DNA from: Hybos culiciformis
Lineage: Eukaryota > Arthropoda > Insecta > Diptera > Hybotidae
Assembly: GCA_964007475.1 (NCBI GenBank)
Contig: OZ023274.1
Span: forward strand, 38,371,860-38,435,859
Reading direction: 5' to 3'
Length of the DNA: 64,000 nt
Each line of letters opens with the position of its first letter. Positions within the stretch are counted from its first letter, which is position 1. This document shows positions 1 through 12,050 of this stretch, piece by piece. Under the pieces are notes generated by a model. That model was not told where the DNA came from. It saw nothing but the letters and a program-made list of their open reading frames with translations, and made no database searches. The position numbers were made by a program, and so were the translations under genes.

Positions 1-331
1 CAAATCAGAAAATTTCTTCTAATAATGAAAATTTTCACAATGTATACAGTATACAAAATTTTTGACTGAACCTTCACTGCACTTACATTTTACAGATTTC
101 GGTTTGGTAAATTAAGTGACTCCACCTCAACTCCTCCTTAAGCCACCAACGCAATTTTTTTTATTTCTATTCCTTTTTTTTTTCGTTTTGCAAAATTATA
201 GGAACCTAACTATGGCAACTTTGTTTTAGAACTTTTTTTTTTCACTCAAACTATATGAATTGTAAGCTTTTAAAGAGGAATACTTTGTTTATGATTGTAG
301 TGATAAAATGTTTTTAAATTTTATTTTAACT

Positions 332-403
<72 letters not shown>

Positions 404-2533
404 TTTGTATTATTTCTCCCTCATAAGTAACGTCATCTTAAAAATGTATTTCTTTTTATTAGGGCTAATTACATCATTTTGGGTAAAAATTTGATACCAA
501 AATTTAAATGTTTTGTAATTTTTATATAAATATGTATATATTTTTTTTGCAATTTTTTCTACGCAACAATAATTTTATAAAAAGGATATATAAATCGACA
601 AAAAAAATCATAATCATTGTTTATATGTATGTATATTAAGGTCCTTTTGCGTTTTAAAAAAATATGTTATATTTACGTTTAGTATTCTGTTATTGAAAAT
701 TTTTACGTCTAAAATTTTGACTGGTTGAAAAATTGGATTCTAACTAGAAATTATAATTGGATTTTATTTTTCCTTTAGTAAAAAGTAAAAGTCTGAATAT
801 TACCATTGATTTTGCATCTTTTAACTTAACTTGCACTAATAAATTCTATACTAGTCAAATTCAACGTATTTGAAAGCATTAGTTTTCTGAAAAGTAAACA
901 TAACGAGCAAGCATCTGTATACATATAAAATTGCTTGATCCAATCTAGAAGTTTCGCTGAAGCTGAATTAATTAATGCAAGATGACAGGAACCAATATAC
1001 AATTATTGTTCTTATAATAAAATTGATGACTTAATAAAAATGTTTGTGAACAAAATTTTTCATTTGGCAGCGTGCATATTAATTTTACTTGATACCGCAG
1101 TAGGTATGAACTAAGTACGTACTATTATAAATATTTTAAGAAATAAAAAAATTTGCGCATTAATGAATTTAAGATAAAAAAAAAAATTACTAAAATATGA
1201 CTGATTAAAACAATTTTACTCCTTTTACTTGTATATATTCATTTTTATTTCAGATTTATTAAGTTATTTTTTAACAAAATTTATGTTCCCTTTTTTGAAA
1301 TGACGAAATAAAAAAGTTTAAAAATTCTCCAATTTTTGCAAATTAAAAAAAAAATTCCTACCTCAAGAAGTATAAGTATTTGTGATTTTCAAGGTTAAGA
1401 GATTATTGTAAACAAAAAATAATTTCATGTAAACATAAAAAAAAAGGATGAACTAATACATAAATATACAGAAAACAAGAAAACATATGATTAAAAGCTA
1501 CAAACGAAATTTCTTGAGTTGACTTCAATTTATTTGTAAGTTTTGACAAAATATGGTTTAAAAAAAATTCAAAAAGTTTATTATAAAATTTTCTATATGA
1601 ATTTTGTAATTAAATGATGTGAAAAAATTTAATTAAATGATTGTTTTAGCAAGTTTTAAAATGAATGTGAGGTGTTTTCATTTAAGGCCATTATTCTATT
1701 ATTTTAATACATTTTTTAAGACTTTTATCATTTACTTTTGCAAGTTTTCGAAGCTTGATACCTCTAACACCGTTATAAGGCCGTGCCGTATAGAAAAGTC
1801 CTTACATTATTAAAGGGAAGTAATTCCTAAAGCGTAAACTTTTTAACGAAAATAAAATTGAAATTGATGTTTTGTTTGAATAGGTATACTTAGGAATTAA
1901 ACTCTAAGAAAATTTTTTTTTTTTTATTATAATTATAATTGTTGACCTGTGCGCGTTCAAAAATGCATATTAATGAACTATGATTATTAAAAGGTTAAAG
2001 GTTTTTTGATATCCGTGCACTACTGATAAAAATTCTTTAAGACCTTCCTTATAACATAACGAACATGCTGAAACTGAACGTTTCTTATTAACTATATATA
2101 ATATATATATTACGATAGAAGATACAAAGATTGATAGAAATATACCTAAATTTTATTTTATAAATATATAAAGTTTAGAACAGCCACGCCATTTTGTAGG
2201 AATCAACAATATACCCAGATTATGTAACATTGGTAACACAATTCTCTATAAAGGTTTTTTATCTAGGTATCTAGAAAATTGTAATTTTCCAAATAATTGA
2301 CGAGATAGATAATTTAGATGATATTTTCAATTTCTTGCAATTAAATTTAATATTTATAAAATCCCCCAAAAATTATTGGGTTTTTTTGCCTTCTTTCTTT
2401 CATATAAATTTTAACCTACCTTGTCTATAATAAGAACCGACCAAAATGAGAAATATAAATAATTGTTTTGCCACAAAGGAAGTTTAGGCCTACAACATGA
2501 CAGTTTAATCCCACCATTAATCAGAACTTCTAG
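1..2533. other. AT-rich non-coding DNA
   Basis: No reading frame here has protein-like composition. The stretch is dominated by A/T homopolymers and contains one long TA microsatellite (335-399). Stops are dense in all frames and no family motif was recognised. It lies downstream of the eIF5B 3' end on the opposite strand and is most likely intergenic. Confidence 0.6.
335..399. repeat. (TA)n microsatellite
   Basis: An almost pure TA dinucleotide run of about 65 bp, introduced by TATACATATA. A sequence of this kind is self-complementary and usually varies in length between individuals. Confidence 0.97.
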
Positions 2534-2677
2534 TCATTACAAACATTAATTAATTCTGACGACATTGATGAAGAAGCAGTTCGAATTGGTTCCAAAAATG
2601 ATGAAAACTACCATCTACAACTGCATTTAAATGAACCAGTGATAGAATACATAATATATTTCAGGGCAACGGAATAA
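2534..2677 (+). other. weak candidate exon or decayed coding fragment
   Basis: After a possible acceptor (CTTCTAG at 2527-2533) there is a 47-codon open stretch ending in TAA. It has a more protein-like composition than its surroundings, including an acidic segment DDIDEEAVRIGSKNDENYHL. I recognise no family. The acceptor has a poor pyrimidine tract and the length is modest for such AT-rich DNA, so chance is a real alternative. The segment is worth noting only because two other coding-looking pieces follow on the same strand within 1.3 kb. Confidence 0.2.
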
Positions 2678-2987
2678 AAGACAATTTATTAAGTAAAAAG
2701 AAATTTTAATCGACATAATTTTTTTTTAACGAATCCCTTACATATCGTTGAAATCCAGATATCATTTAAAGTAATTATTTCAGGCATAGCCAAAACTGAT
2801 CCGAATTATATACAAAAATTATACTGCTGTTAAAATCATTCAAAAGTAAACCTCATCACTAAGTCTACATAAAACTTATTGCAAGAAAGTCTCAGTCAAT
2901 TTAAATGATTTAATAAAAAATATTTATAAGTTAAAAAATCCGCTTAGGGTTCCAACCCAAAAACATATAATTATACAATTTTACAAG

Positions 2988-3172
2988 TGTGAACACGGAT
3001 CATACAAATGTTGACATTAAAGTCGCCTTCTTAAAATGGGCTATAAAATGTCCTAATAAAGACTGTTCAGCCATACCATCAAATACACCGATTGAAATTG
3101 CGAATATCGATCCTCAACCATGTGTCCGTCAAGGCAAAACTTCATTAGAATCAGAGACCGTTTATCAAACAG
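2988..3172 (+). other. candidate internal exon, unknown protein
   Basis: This 185-base segment lies between an acceptor-like site (TTTTACAAG at 2979-2987) and a good donor (ACAG followed by GTAAGA at 3173). It is open in one frame throughout, with a higher G+C content than its surroundings and mixed, non-repetitive residues: KCPNKDC near the middle, PCVRQGK later, ending in ESETVYQTG. The four cysteines and absence of hydrophobic runs would suit an extracellular or zinc-containing segment, but no family was recognised and no function is proposed. If the donor is not used, the frame runs on to a TAA at 3229-3231. Transcript evidence is needed to call this a gene. Confidence 0.3.
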
Positions 3173-3796
3173 GTAAGATAGCAACTTGTACACAAATTAT
3201 GGTAAAAACTACCCTTTTACTCTTGGAATAATTAATGCAAAACCTGTTGAACAATTCAATCTTCAAAATATTTTTTTTCACTTAAATTAAGCAAATCTCA
3301 AATTTTTTAAACATAAATATTAACAGCTTGAAGTTATTATCATTAAAATAAATAATATTAAAATTTTATGTTAGTCAACTCAAGGTATTTTATTTAAAGC
3401 CGGTAAAATTAAAAAAAAATAGATATAGCCCTTTTTAGTGAAGCTTAAACATCGTAACTTTTTATGTTGTCCTCACTATAAAAGGTGCTGCTGTCGCTAT
3501 CATTATTAAAAATTTATTAAACACACCTTTCATAACGAAATTAAAACTAATTTAACAGAAAATGTTGGCGTTGAAATATAATTAATATATTCATCCAAAA
3601 TAAAAACATTTTTCAGTTATTTTCCTGGAGGAACAGCTATTAAAAGATTCAAAATACGCATTAAGATAAGATTTATTAAAACTATACATATTATATCATA
3701 TTATTGCAGAAACGCAACGTCGCAACCTATAGGGTTGTACACGCGTATATTCATGGGGTAATATATTATTTTATTTTTTCTTATATCAATTCGTAG

Positions 3797-3850
3797 TTGT
3801 GGTTTTATTCAAATTATTTACCTGAAGATCCAACAGCTCCGGATGAATAG
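3797..3850 (+). other. candidate short terminal exon
   Basis: A strong pyrimidine-rich stretch (TTTATTTTTTC and following) leads to an acceptor-like TCGTAG at 3791-3796. An 18-codon open segment then reads LWFYSNYLPEDPTAPDE and stops at TAG 3848-3850. The peptide is not the K/N/I/F-rich composition expected of random AT-rich DNA. It is not in a phase that joins directly to the candidate exon ending at 3172, so at least one further exon would have to lie between them. The call is speculative. Confidence 0.18.
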
Positions 3851-4198
3851 CCGGACAAATGATGCTCAAACTTAAAACTTAAACTTAACTTAATTATACC
3901 AATCAATCGTACTATAAAATTCCATAATGCCATAACATCAATCTTCTTCTTTTGAAACCCAAGCTTTCCACTCTAAATTTCACACAACAATAAAGGAGAA
4001 TTGAATTAAATTAAATTAAAAAACTAAACATTATTTAGGGTTTGAATTAAATGATTAAAAAAAAAGTTGTGATTTAAAGAAATTACAAATGGAAAGAACG
4101 AACTTTACTAAAAATAATACTCAATTCATTAGGTGTACTGATTGACCTTTCGCCAACTGAATTATCGCCGTCCTATTTACTGAATTACGGAAAAATTT

Positions 4199-4790
4199 GA
4201 TACCGCCGCTATTTCAGTTTTAGTTTATGTTGTAATTATCATCAAAGAAGACGGCGCTATTTCAGGAATTTGTATGCCGAAGATATTGCATTTTTTTTTT
4301 AATTATCGACGATCAAAAGAAATACCAGTTTTACGATAAATCCGGCTGGCGCTATTTCAGAAAATAAGAAGAAATATCATAACAAATTTTATTGCTACTT
4401 TTTCATAAACTTCCACATTTTTTATTTCGCTTTTGGATATTTGAAAACTTCAGAGAATTCAAAAGGGCGTTAGAAAAAAGATAGACATTAAGTTTAACTC
4501 TGTAAAATTAACTTTAAGCAAAAAATTTGTAAATTGTAAAGCCATTATCGAGTATTCAATTCCAATCGATTCAAATAAACTAACTACCAATTTTATGATG
4601 ACGCCAGCCGGCGCTATTTCAGAAAATAAATAGAACAAATTTTATTTCTACTTTTGTGTTTCAGTTTTGCATATTTCAAAAACTCCGGGGAATTCGAAAG
4701 CGTGCTAGAAAAAAGATAGGCATATGTCTAAGATTTGTAAGCCATTATCTATCAATTCAAAAAATTAATACTAACTACTGGTTACAAAAT
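4199..4790. repeat. degenerate tandem repeat, ~262-bp period, CGCTATTTCAG core
   Basis: The core SGCTATTTCAG, always preceded by a G/C-rich trinucleotide, occurs at 4205-4217, 4253-4265, 4348-4360 and 4610-4622. The last two belong to long diverged copies. From 4324 (ACCAGTTTTACGAT) and from 4586 (ACCAATTTTATGAT) the two stretches share the core, AACAAATTTTATT, GAATTC, GCTAGAAAAAAGATAG-like segments, GTAAGCCATTATC and AACTAACTAC in the same order. The offset is 262 bp. This looks like a decayed satellite or a partly tandem transposon relic. Confidence 0.75.
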
Positions 4791-5625
4791 TGGTGAGATC
4801 CAATACAAAGAAATATTGTTTTTCTACATAATGCCTTATAGAAAATTTAACTTGAAAGCTAAGATTCTTAGACGATTTTTTTTGCAACTTAATATCGCTC
4901 TGAGAATAACACTGCTATAACTATGAGGGCATGTGCTTCAGATAACAATAAGCGATTGAAGTTCCGGTAGGGTTCTATTAAAAAGAGAGGTATAAGTATA
5001 ATAGAAACAAATCAAAACCTGTAAATTGACATCTGAGATGTTACGGTAGTGCGAGATACTAGATTTTCCTTTAGTATATGAACTTCGGAAAATAGACTTT
5101 TTTACTATACAGTTTCAAAACTCCAACTTCAATGATCCATAAAAATAGTTTGTTGTTGTTTGAAAAGCTCTTCAATTGCTGCATATCAAGCGCCAAGAAG
5201 TGAGGTGAAATAATGAAAATAATAAAGTTATGATTGATTTAATATTGAAAAAAATCTGACAAAACCTTGAAAATATTTTTTTTTAATTTTATTTCTTTAT
5301 AAAGCGTCGATCACCAAACTCCATATAATTGTTGTACATTAAAGTCCTCAGAATACACAAAATAAAATTGGATCATTAAATTTCGAAGCATTGTGACAAA
5401 AAATCTGGAACAGAATGTAAAATTAAACACACAAAATGTTAATACGCCTTCAAAATAAAGTTTAACGCCGTGCGACAATAATACGTTCGCTAATTTAAAT
5501 TTTTTAAATTTAATTGCTTTTTTAAATTAGTTAGCCAAAAAAAATCATTTAAATGCAGCTATCTGGAAGACTTACAAAGCAAAACAAAAAAGAAAAGCTA
5601 TCAGTTAAAAGCAGGTCATTTTTTG

Positions 5626-5656
5626 TACCGGAGCTCATCACAGCACAGCTCCGGTA
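5626..5656. repeat. perfect 10-bp-stem hairpin
   Basis: TACCGGAGCT and its exact complement AGCTCCGGTA are separated by an 11-base loop. The stem is 60% G+C in DNA that is otherwise about 80% A+T, and a further TTCCGGTAAATA lies about 210 bp downstream. It may be the core of a small inverted-repeat transposon; no outer ends or target duplication were seen. Confidence 0.7.
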
Positions 5657-6378
5657 AATATAAATTAAATAAAAAATAAAAAAAAAATTTTTATTAGATT
5701 TAAAAAATTGTCGTTATTTTTGTCATGAGAAAAATTCGTGATTAACGATAATTTTGATCTAATAAATTTTTTCTTTTATAATAAATGATAATTATTCAAT
5801 AAATTAAATTCAGTTTTTGTATCAGTTTTCCTTCTATAGAATTAAAAATAATATACTGTTCCGGTAAATATTTTTTCCCAAAAAAAGCACTGGTTAAAAG
5901 TAATACAAAAAAGACTTTTTTATTTAACTATGATGGAAATAGTTATATTATAGTTAAGAATTTTGTTTGAATTGAATAAAAGCAAATTTGATAACTAAAA
6001 AATTTGCCAAAAAAAATAATAAGTTTTATTTAAACTACCGACTTGGAATGTTTAACTGAATGTTTAAATGAATTGGTTGATCGAGGGAAATAATTAATTA
6101 TAACTAAAACTTAGAACAGATTAAAAGAAGTATATACTTATTATTTACCACTGACTGATATTTATATAGTCACGATGACAATGGTTCCAGACCTTGCTTA
6201 CAGTGGACAATTAGTTTATTATTTTTAGTACAGTAATAATGTAACTTACCTTTTGACAGCGTAAAAATTTTACTTCAATAATTGAGAGCTGTACAAGTGT
6301 GTTACGTACGTGTTACGTATTACATACATGATGTATATGATATATGTATTATATGATATATGTAAGATTTGTATATTA

Positions 6379-6418
6379 CACGATATATGATAATGATGCA
6401 CGATATATGATAATGATG
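6379..6418. repeat. 20-bp tandem duplication
   Basis: The unit CACGATATATGATAATGATG occurs twice head to tail without change, followed by one more ATG. It sits in a wider region of ATGATATATG-like repeats (6330-6420). Confidence 0.95.
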
Positions 6419-8596
6419 ATGTTTGTGGTGGATTGGTCGATACCAAACGCACCAAACAAGATATTATGTCATTACGTTTTTGTAACACGTAATTAAATGT
6501 TCAGCTATAATTTCTGCAGATTTGTTGCTTTATGTACATAGGTCAAATCGAAGTAATGGATGGCTTCATCAAACTAGCTATTTTTTATAGCAAGGAAGAA
6601 TAGCTCATAATTTTACTTTTAAATAGATTTGTTCTTATCATTATTGCATATTCGACATAAAAATTTCAGAAACTCATTGTGTATAAAAAAAATGTCTGTA
6701 ATTTATTTTTATATATAAATGTTTATAAAAAAAGTCCGAGTTCCAGAACATACTGTCCGAAAATAATGCAGTTTTAGTTATAACCTTTCTGTTATATTTT
6801 AAATATTAAATATGAAGTAATTTCAAAACCATATTGTCATATTTAACTCAACCAAATCTTTAAACCTAACTACTTCGTTTTTACTTGAAATCAAAAAAAT
6901 ATTTTTTATTATCTTTTGTTCGAAATATAAAATTAACTATATATATAACTGATTTAATTTAATTTAATGATGAGAGAGCCCAAGACTTCCTGCTGAATTT
7001 CATTCATTAGCTTCTGATGATTTTTTTAGTTGCAGGAACACGAAAGAAGAAAAATTATCTCTCTTGGTTATTTTTATTTCATTCAAGAAAAAATGCAATT
7101 CATTCATTTTTAGTGTTTCAACAGAAAAATCAATGAAAATTTTCAGATTCATTCAAAAGAAAATTATTAAAAAAAAAACCAACATTGAATAAGGATATTT
7201 TAATGTTAAGTGGGGATGAATATCATCTCTCCCGATTTCAGTCGTCAAAAAAGAAAATCCAAAAAAAAAAAAAATTAAAACCCATAAATGGGAAATTGTT
7301 TTCATTCTTAAAATTTTACATATAAATTTTATTTTTTTTTAATGGGGGAAGGGAACATTTTTTTATGAATCAATTTCAGTATGAGGTTAAAAATAACATC
7401 ATTTTGACCTACTTTTGATTAAAAAAAAAAATAAAAATATTAACCTACTTTTTGCAACTCAATGAGGAAATGACGTCATTACTTATATTTTTACTTAAAA
7501 ATTTTTCATTCCATGAAAATAAAAATGATAAAATATTATTTTTTTTGAACTTATTTTGTATACAATATAGTACATACAAAATATAATATCTTTAAGATTT
7601 TATGGTGTTCAAAAATTTAAATTGGTTTTTTGAAAAAGTTGAAAATTTCTATTTTTAGATTAAAAATTGAATTAAATTTCAAGTATATAATTAAAAGAAA
7701 ATATTTTTCCTTTTCAATAATAAATGCTGATAAAAATCAAAATATCCTCAAACATTTTTATAAATATAAGTATAGGTTATGTGGTCCGTATACAAGTATG
7801 TATTGAAATATTTAATCTTAATTTATCATTAATTCGAGAGCTATATGTATCCGGGCCAGATTATAGTAAAAATAGGCTGAAAAATTTTGATGTTTGGCTT
7901 TTACTAATAAATATGATGACGTTTATCTTTTAAATGAAAATCCCTACACTATACTTATATTCAGTTTGGAATTGTGTCACTTTTCATTTTAATATTCGCA
8001 TGTTGCAAGATTAAATTTAGATCGAGCAGTGAATACACAACTAAGCTTAACTTTCAGAACATATAAATTCATAAAAATATAATAGCAGAAAAAATGTTTA
8101 CCTTCAAATCTTTTCGTGTTTATATATAGTTGTATTTTGACGTTTCTTAAATAATGGTATTTTGAAATGCAAGATTTTTTCTGTGTAAAATTTTGTTTTT
8201 CAAGATTTTATTTTGGATGAAAATTTTTAGTATAGTAAAAATTTATTTCCTTTTTCTTTAGTTTTTCTTTTTTTTTACTACAAAATTTGATGAATTAAAA
8301 GAAAGAAAAAAAATTTTTTGAGTTATTCAAATTTTATGCAAATTTAACTTGAAAAAAAAAAGTGGAATTTTTTTGTTATTAAATTTTTATATTTTTTTTC
8401 AGAAAATAACGAAGTTAGTACAAAAATATCAAATGGAAAATTCAAATAAAATATCTTAATATTTTATTCATGAATAATAATTTTGCCTCTGTTTTAATTT
8501 TAATTAAAAATAAAAATCATATTTACATTTTGCCTTAAATTGAATTAAAAGAATTAAGAAAAACAGTTTTTTTTTTCCTTATTTTCTAAACATCAA

Positions 8597-8670
8597 TATT
8601 ATTATTATTATTGTTATTATTATTATTGTTATTATTATTATTATTATTATTAATATTACTATTATTATTG
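8597..8670. repeat. (TTA)n microsatellite
   Basis: About 24 units of a TTA/ATT trinucleotide repeat, interrupted by TTG at two places and by AATATTACT near the right end. It lies in non-coding DNA. Confidence 0.97.
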
Positions 8671-10394
8671 CTTTCTAGAATTGGAAAAACAATTTTATTT
8701 TTAGAAAGTTTTCCCAATTTTTCTATATTTATATATGTACATATATAGTATATCGTTTAGGTACATAAGAAATTAAATTCAACCCTCAAGGATAATTTTT
8801 GTTTCGTTTATGTTTTTGTTTCTTTTTCCTCAAATTCAGAATAAAATATTATGTCAAGTCATTGTATTGAAAAGAAAATTGTAGTTTCATTTTTATTTTG
8901 TTTTTCATAAATTTCAGATATTTGTATAATGTGTACATAATACGTATTGTCAAATGCACTCAAAGGAAAAATTTCATAGTATTTACGCCTAGTATAGACT
9001 AAAATACTATGCCCTAAAAAAATCAACTAACTACAGTCTTTCGAATTTTAAATAATTTGAGTGGTATATTCTTACTTAATTGACGTTTAACGTTTATCAA
9101 CTTGAATTTAGAATTTTAATATAAATATATACATCGTTAAAGTCCAGGTGAATATGTTATGAGACTTCATTTTAGTATTACAAAAAACTAACACAGTAGA
9201 CTTGGAACCAGAGTGAACAAACGATTTTATTATAGACGTATACCTATGTTTGTATACAAAACGATTTAAATTGAATGTTCTTAGTCTGAAAAACCAATTT
9301 TTTTTTTACGTGTATTTATATCGATTCATATTTATCAAACATAAATTTATATAAAATGATACAAACAACATACGATTTATATATAAGAAAAAATAAATAA
9401 AATTATGAAAGAATTTATCACGCGGGTTTATTCAAAAATAGCACAAAAAAAAAAGAATTATTTTAAAAATAGAATTCCTTTGATACAAAAAAAAAATCCT
9501 TCAAAATAATCATGAATTCATGATGAAGTCACGAATTTAATAAAATTCCTGGTAAAAAAATCTTACAATTTCAGAAAAAAAAAAATAAAATTTTTATTTC
9601 ATTTATGTATGACCTTTTTTGAACTTCATCACACTCCCTACATTCAGAATTTTTGACGACTATTTTTCCACCAAATTAAATTTTATTTATTTTAAAAATA
9701 TGCATACAAAACATATCCTATGCTTACATTATAATTTTAAATATACATATTCTTAATACATTACGTACATAGTTTTTAGTTTGACCTAGTTTTATATTAA
9801 ATATTATCTTTATTTTCCTAATTATAGAAATGTATACAATACTATCTATTTTATGATTTCAAATTTACTAAAGACATCATCAGAGAACATTTTTGTTGCC
9901 ACGAATTTTTTTTTTAAAATCACGAGCATTAAAAGACCATTGTTATTTCACATGAATAATAGAATAAAAATACAACAGGCATGGCCCAAACGGTGGAACT
10001 TAAGATGTTTTACGGTCGTTCGTCGTATCCAACATAAAGTTAAAATATAGATATGTCCTTGCACAAACGTACTTAGTCTTGAAATTCAAGTAAAAACCCT
10101 ATTAAGCTTCTTAAATGATTCTCAATTGAAACTATTACTACTAAAACCGTAAATGTCAAGAAAAACTGAAAAACTTTTCACATTCAAAAGAAATGATAAA
10201 AAATCAAAACGTTCGTTAGTACAGCATTTAATAACTATATATTGACTGAGAAAGTTATAATATTAATTGAGTTGGGGGTGTATCTTAACACCACTGCACT
10301 TCAAGGCAATAAATCACTCTCATATACATGCTAATACGAGAGGAGAGGGCTCGGTACGAAGCATGCAATGGAAAATTAATATTACCACCAAACG

Positions 10395-10449
10395 ATCAAG
10401 CATCAGAAAAGAAAAAAACGATTAAATCAAGCATCAGAAAAGAAAAAAA
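10395..10449. repeat. 24-bp direct repeat, 31-bp period
   Basis: ATCAAGCATCAGAAAAGAAA followed by AAAA occurs at 10395-10418 and again at 10426-10449, separated by CGATTAA. The copies are identical, which points to a recent local duplication. Confidence 0.9.
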
Positions 10450-10678
10450 ATGCAATTATAAAAAAAAAAAACATAAACACTAAGAACAAGTCTCGTTTCT
10501 GATAAACAACGAAATCACTAGTGACATGTCACATAACACAAAGAATAGTTTCCTTTGAGAAAAAAAAAAAAATTTAAAGGAAGAAGATTAGAAGAGGAGT
10601 AGATTAAAAAAAAAAAATAAAGAATAGAAAAAATAGAAAAAATAGAAGTAAAATAAACAGATAGAAGTTAAATATTAA

Positions 10679-11060
10679 TTAAAGTCTTCGAATGTTATAA
10701 GAGAAAAAACAATAAGTTTTTAAACCAGCTTTTAGGGATGCCTTAGAAATATTAAGGTCAAAAACATGATGATTTTTATTAGCAAAGGCAAGCATTCGAA
10801 AAATGGGATCATTGCATCCATATTCGGTTCTATGGTAAGCAATTTCAAATAAGTTAGTAGTACGGAGGCTTCTGGTATTAATTCGAAAGTTGATCATCAA
10901 CATATTGAAAAAGTAACTTAAAAAATATAGCAAATTTTTCTTAAAAAACTGAAAATGTATCTGTAGCGTTTGAGTCTGACTTTTTGAAAATAATTATTAG
11001 TGTTTGTGCCATCAAGATCAAAGTTCACGTTAAGAGGTATTGCTTGAATCTTGTATTCTA
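10679..11060 (-). pseudogene. LINE reverse transcriptase C-terminal remnant
   Basis: On the minus strand, 11060 down to about 10920 reads VRLKRYRYIFSFLRKICYIF in one frame and hits a stop. A second frame (10933 down to 10679) continues with INFRINTRSLRTTNLFEIAY, then HRTEYGCNDPIFRMLAFANK, then VFDLNISKASLKAGL. The order of a basic RLKRYRY-like segment, a RSLRT motif, HRT-YG-NDPI-RM and a final FD-NISK--LK is what I know from the C-terminal end of non-LTR retrotransposon polyproteins in arthropods. The reading frame changes near 10920, so the copy is broken. No poly(A) or target duplication was found, and no upstream reverse transcriptase motifs were seen. The clade cannot be assigned. Confidence 0.65.
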
Positions 11061-11207
11061 ATTTTCATTAAGGATTGATCTTAACAAAGAAAATTCTAGC
11101 CCCGCCTTATATATAGAGATACATTTTGAAGTCATTATACGCATTACATATGTTGTAATTTACCTACTTAACTTTTCAAAAAAAAAATCAATCCCTCAGA
11201 ATAAATA

Positions 11208-11887
11208 CTCTATTGCAACGGATCCCAAAGTGTGGTACGCGTACCACTAGTGGTACATTACTTTTAGGCCAGTGGTACAATCTTTTCTTCTATTACAAAT
11301 TAATTGATTTTATTTATTAATTGTTTCGTATATTAAAAATTAATGAATTTTTTGAATTAAACTTTCTAAAAATTCGAATTTTTTTTTCTTTCTGATAAAA
11401 ATTTAGATGCGTTTTCAGAGCTAGAAAGAGATCAGTTATCAGAAATTTCTTCTAATGTGATTTAAAACTTGAATTTAAACAGCAAAATTTAAGATATTTT
11501 TGGTTTCAACGACGGTCTTAACATGAAGCAATTTCTGATAAAGCTTTGAAATTTTTGATGCCATTTGTTTCATCATATTTATGTGAAGTTTGATTTTCGG
11601 CAATATTGAGTATTAAAAATAAATTCAAAACACGTTTAAACCTTACGTTTAAAATTAACTAAAATTGAACATAATATTACATATTTAATGGGCAGCAAAC
11701 AACTTCATCCTTCACATTAACTACTATGTAAAAACTGTATTTTCTCCATTTTTTTTCTCAATGTAAATAAAAAAAAGTAGTTTATTATTTTAAAAATTTC
11801 TGATATTTTTATGCAGTGGTACGTATATTTAAGAAAAGTATATTGATGGTACAATAGAGAAAAGGTTTGGGAACCGCTGCTCTATTG
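11208..11887. mobile_element. hAT-superfamily DNA transposon, internally deleted
   Basis: An element of 664 bp (11216-11879) is bounded by imperfect terminal inverted repeats. The left end is CAACGGATCCCAAAGTGTGG; the right end read outward-in is CAGCGGTTCCCAAACC. It is flanked by a perfect 8-bp direct repeat, CTCTATTG, at 11208-11215 and 11880-11887. Eight-base duplications and CAGNGGTTCCCAA-type ends are characteristic of hAT transposons, and the TA in the middle of the duplication fits the Buster-like branch (nnnTAnnn). The interior contains a decayed piece of the transposase C-terminus. Most of the transposase gene is missing, so the copy is non-autonomous. Confidence 0.88.
11406..11660 (+). 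pseudogene. hAT transposase C-terminal (dimerisation) remnant
   Basis: The plus strand reads DAFSELERDQLSEISSNVI up to a stop. About 100 bases later in another frame it reads SDKALKFLMPFVSSYLCEV, a stop codon, then FSAILSIKNKFKTRL. The block L-PF-S-YLCE-GFS-L--IK-K-R-RL is the conserved C-terminal signature of hAT transposases, the region that makes the dimer. The glycine expected after YLCEV is a TGA stop here. There is at least one frameshift and several stops, so it cannot make a working enzyme. Confidence 0.8.
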
Positions 11888-12050
11888 TATTATCTATTTC
11901 ACGCAGTTCTATAGAATCACTTTAGTCACACTGTTGCGGTGAACGCCAAGATTAAACACTACAATTTCTGTAGATTTGTCTTTCTAATTACGAAAAATAA
12001 GTATTCGTCATGAATATATTTGTTATGAAATCATGACCTAATTTGAATAA

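Larger units (their letters stand above)
4791..10678. other. AT-rich non-coding DNA with simple repeats
   Basis: No convincing exon or transposon ends were found over almost 6 kb. The stretch contains many A and T homopolymers, a small perfect hairpin (5626-5656), a 20-bp duplication (6379-6418), a TTA microsatellite (8597-8670) and a 24-bp direct repeat (10395-10449). Short open stretches inside it have the composition of random AT-rich sequence. Confidence 0.55.

Noticed and set aside
335..399. TA run as a promoter TATA region
   Set aside because: It is a microsatellite of about 65 bp with no gene start nearby.
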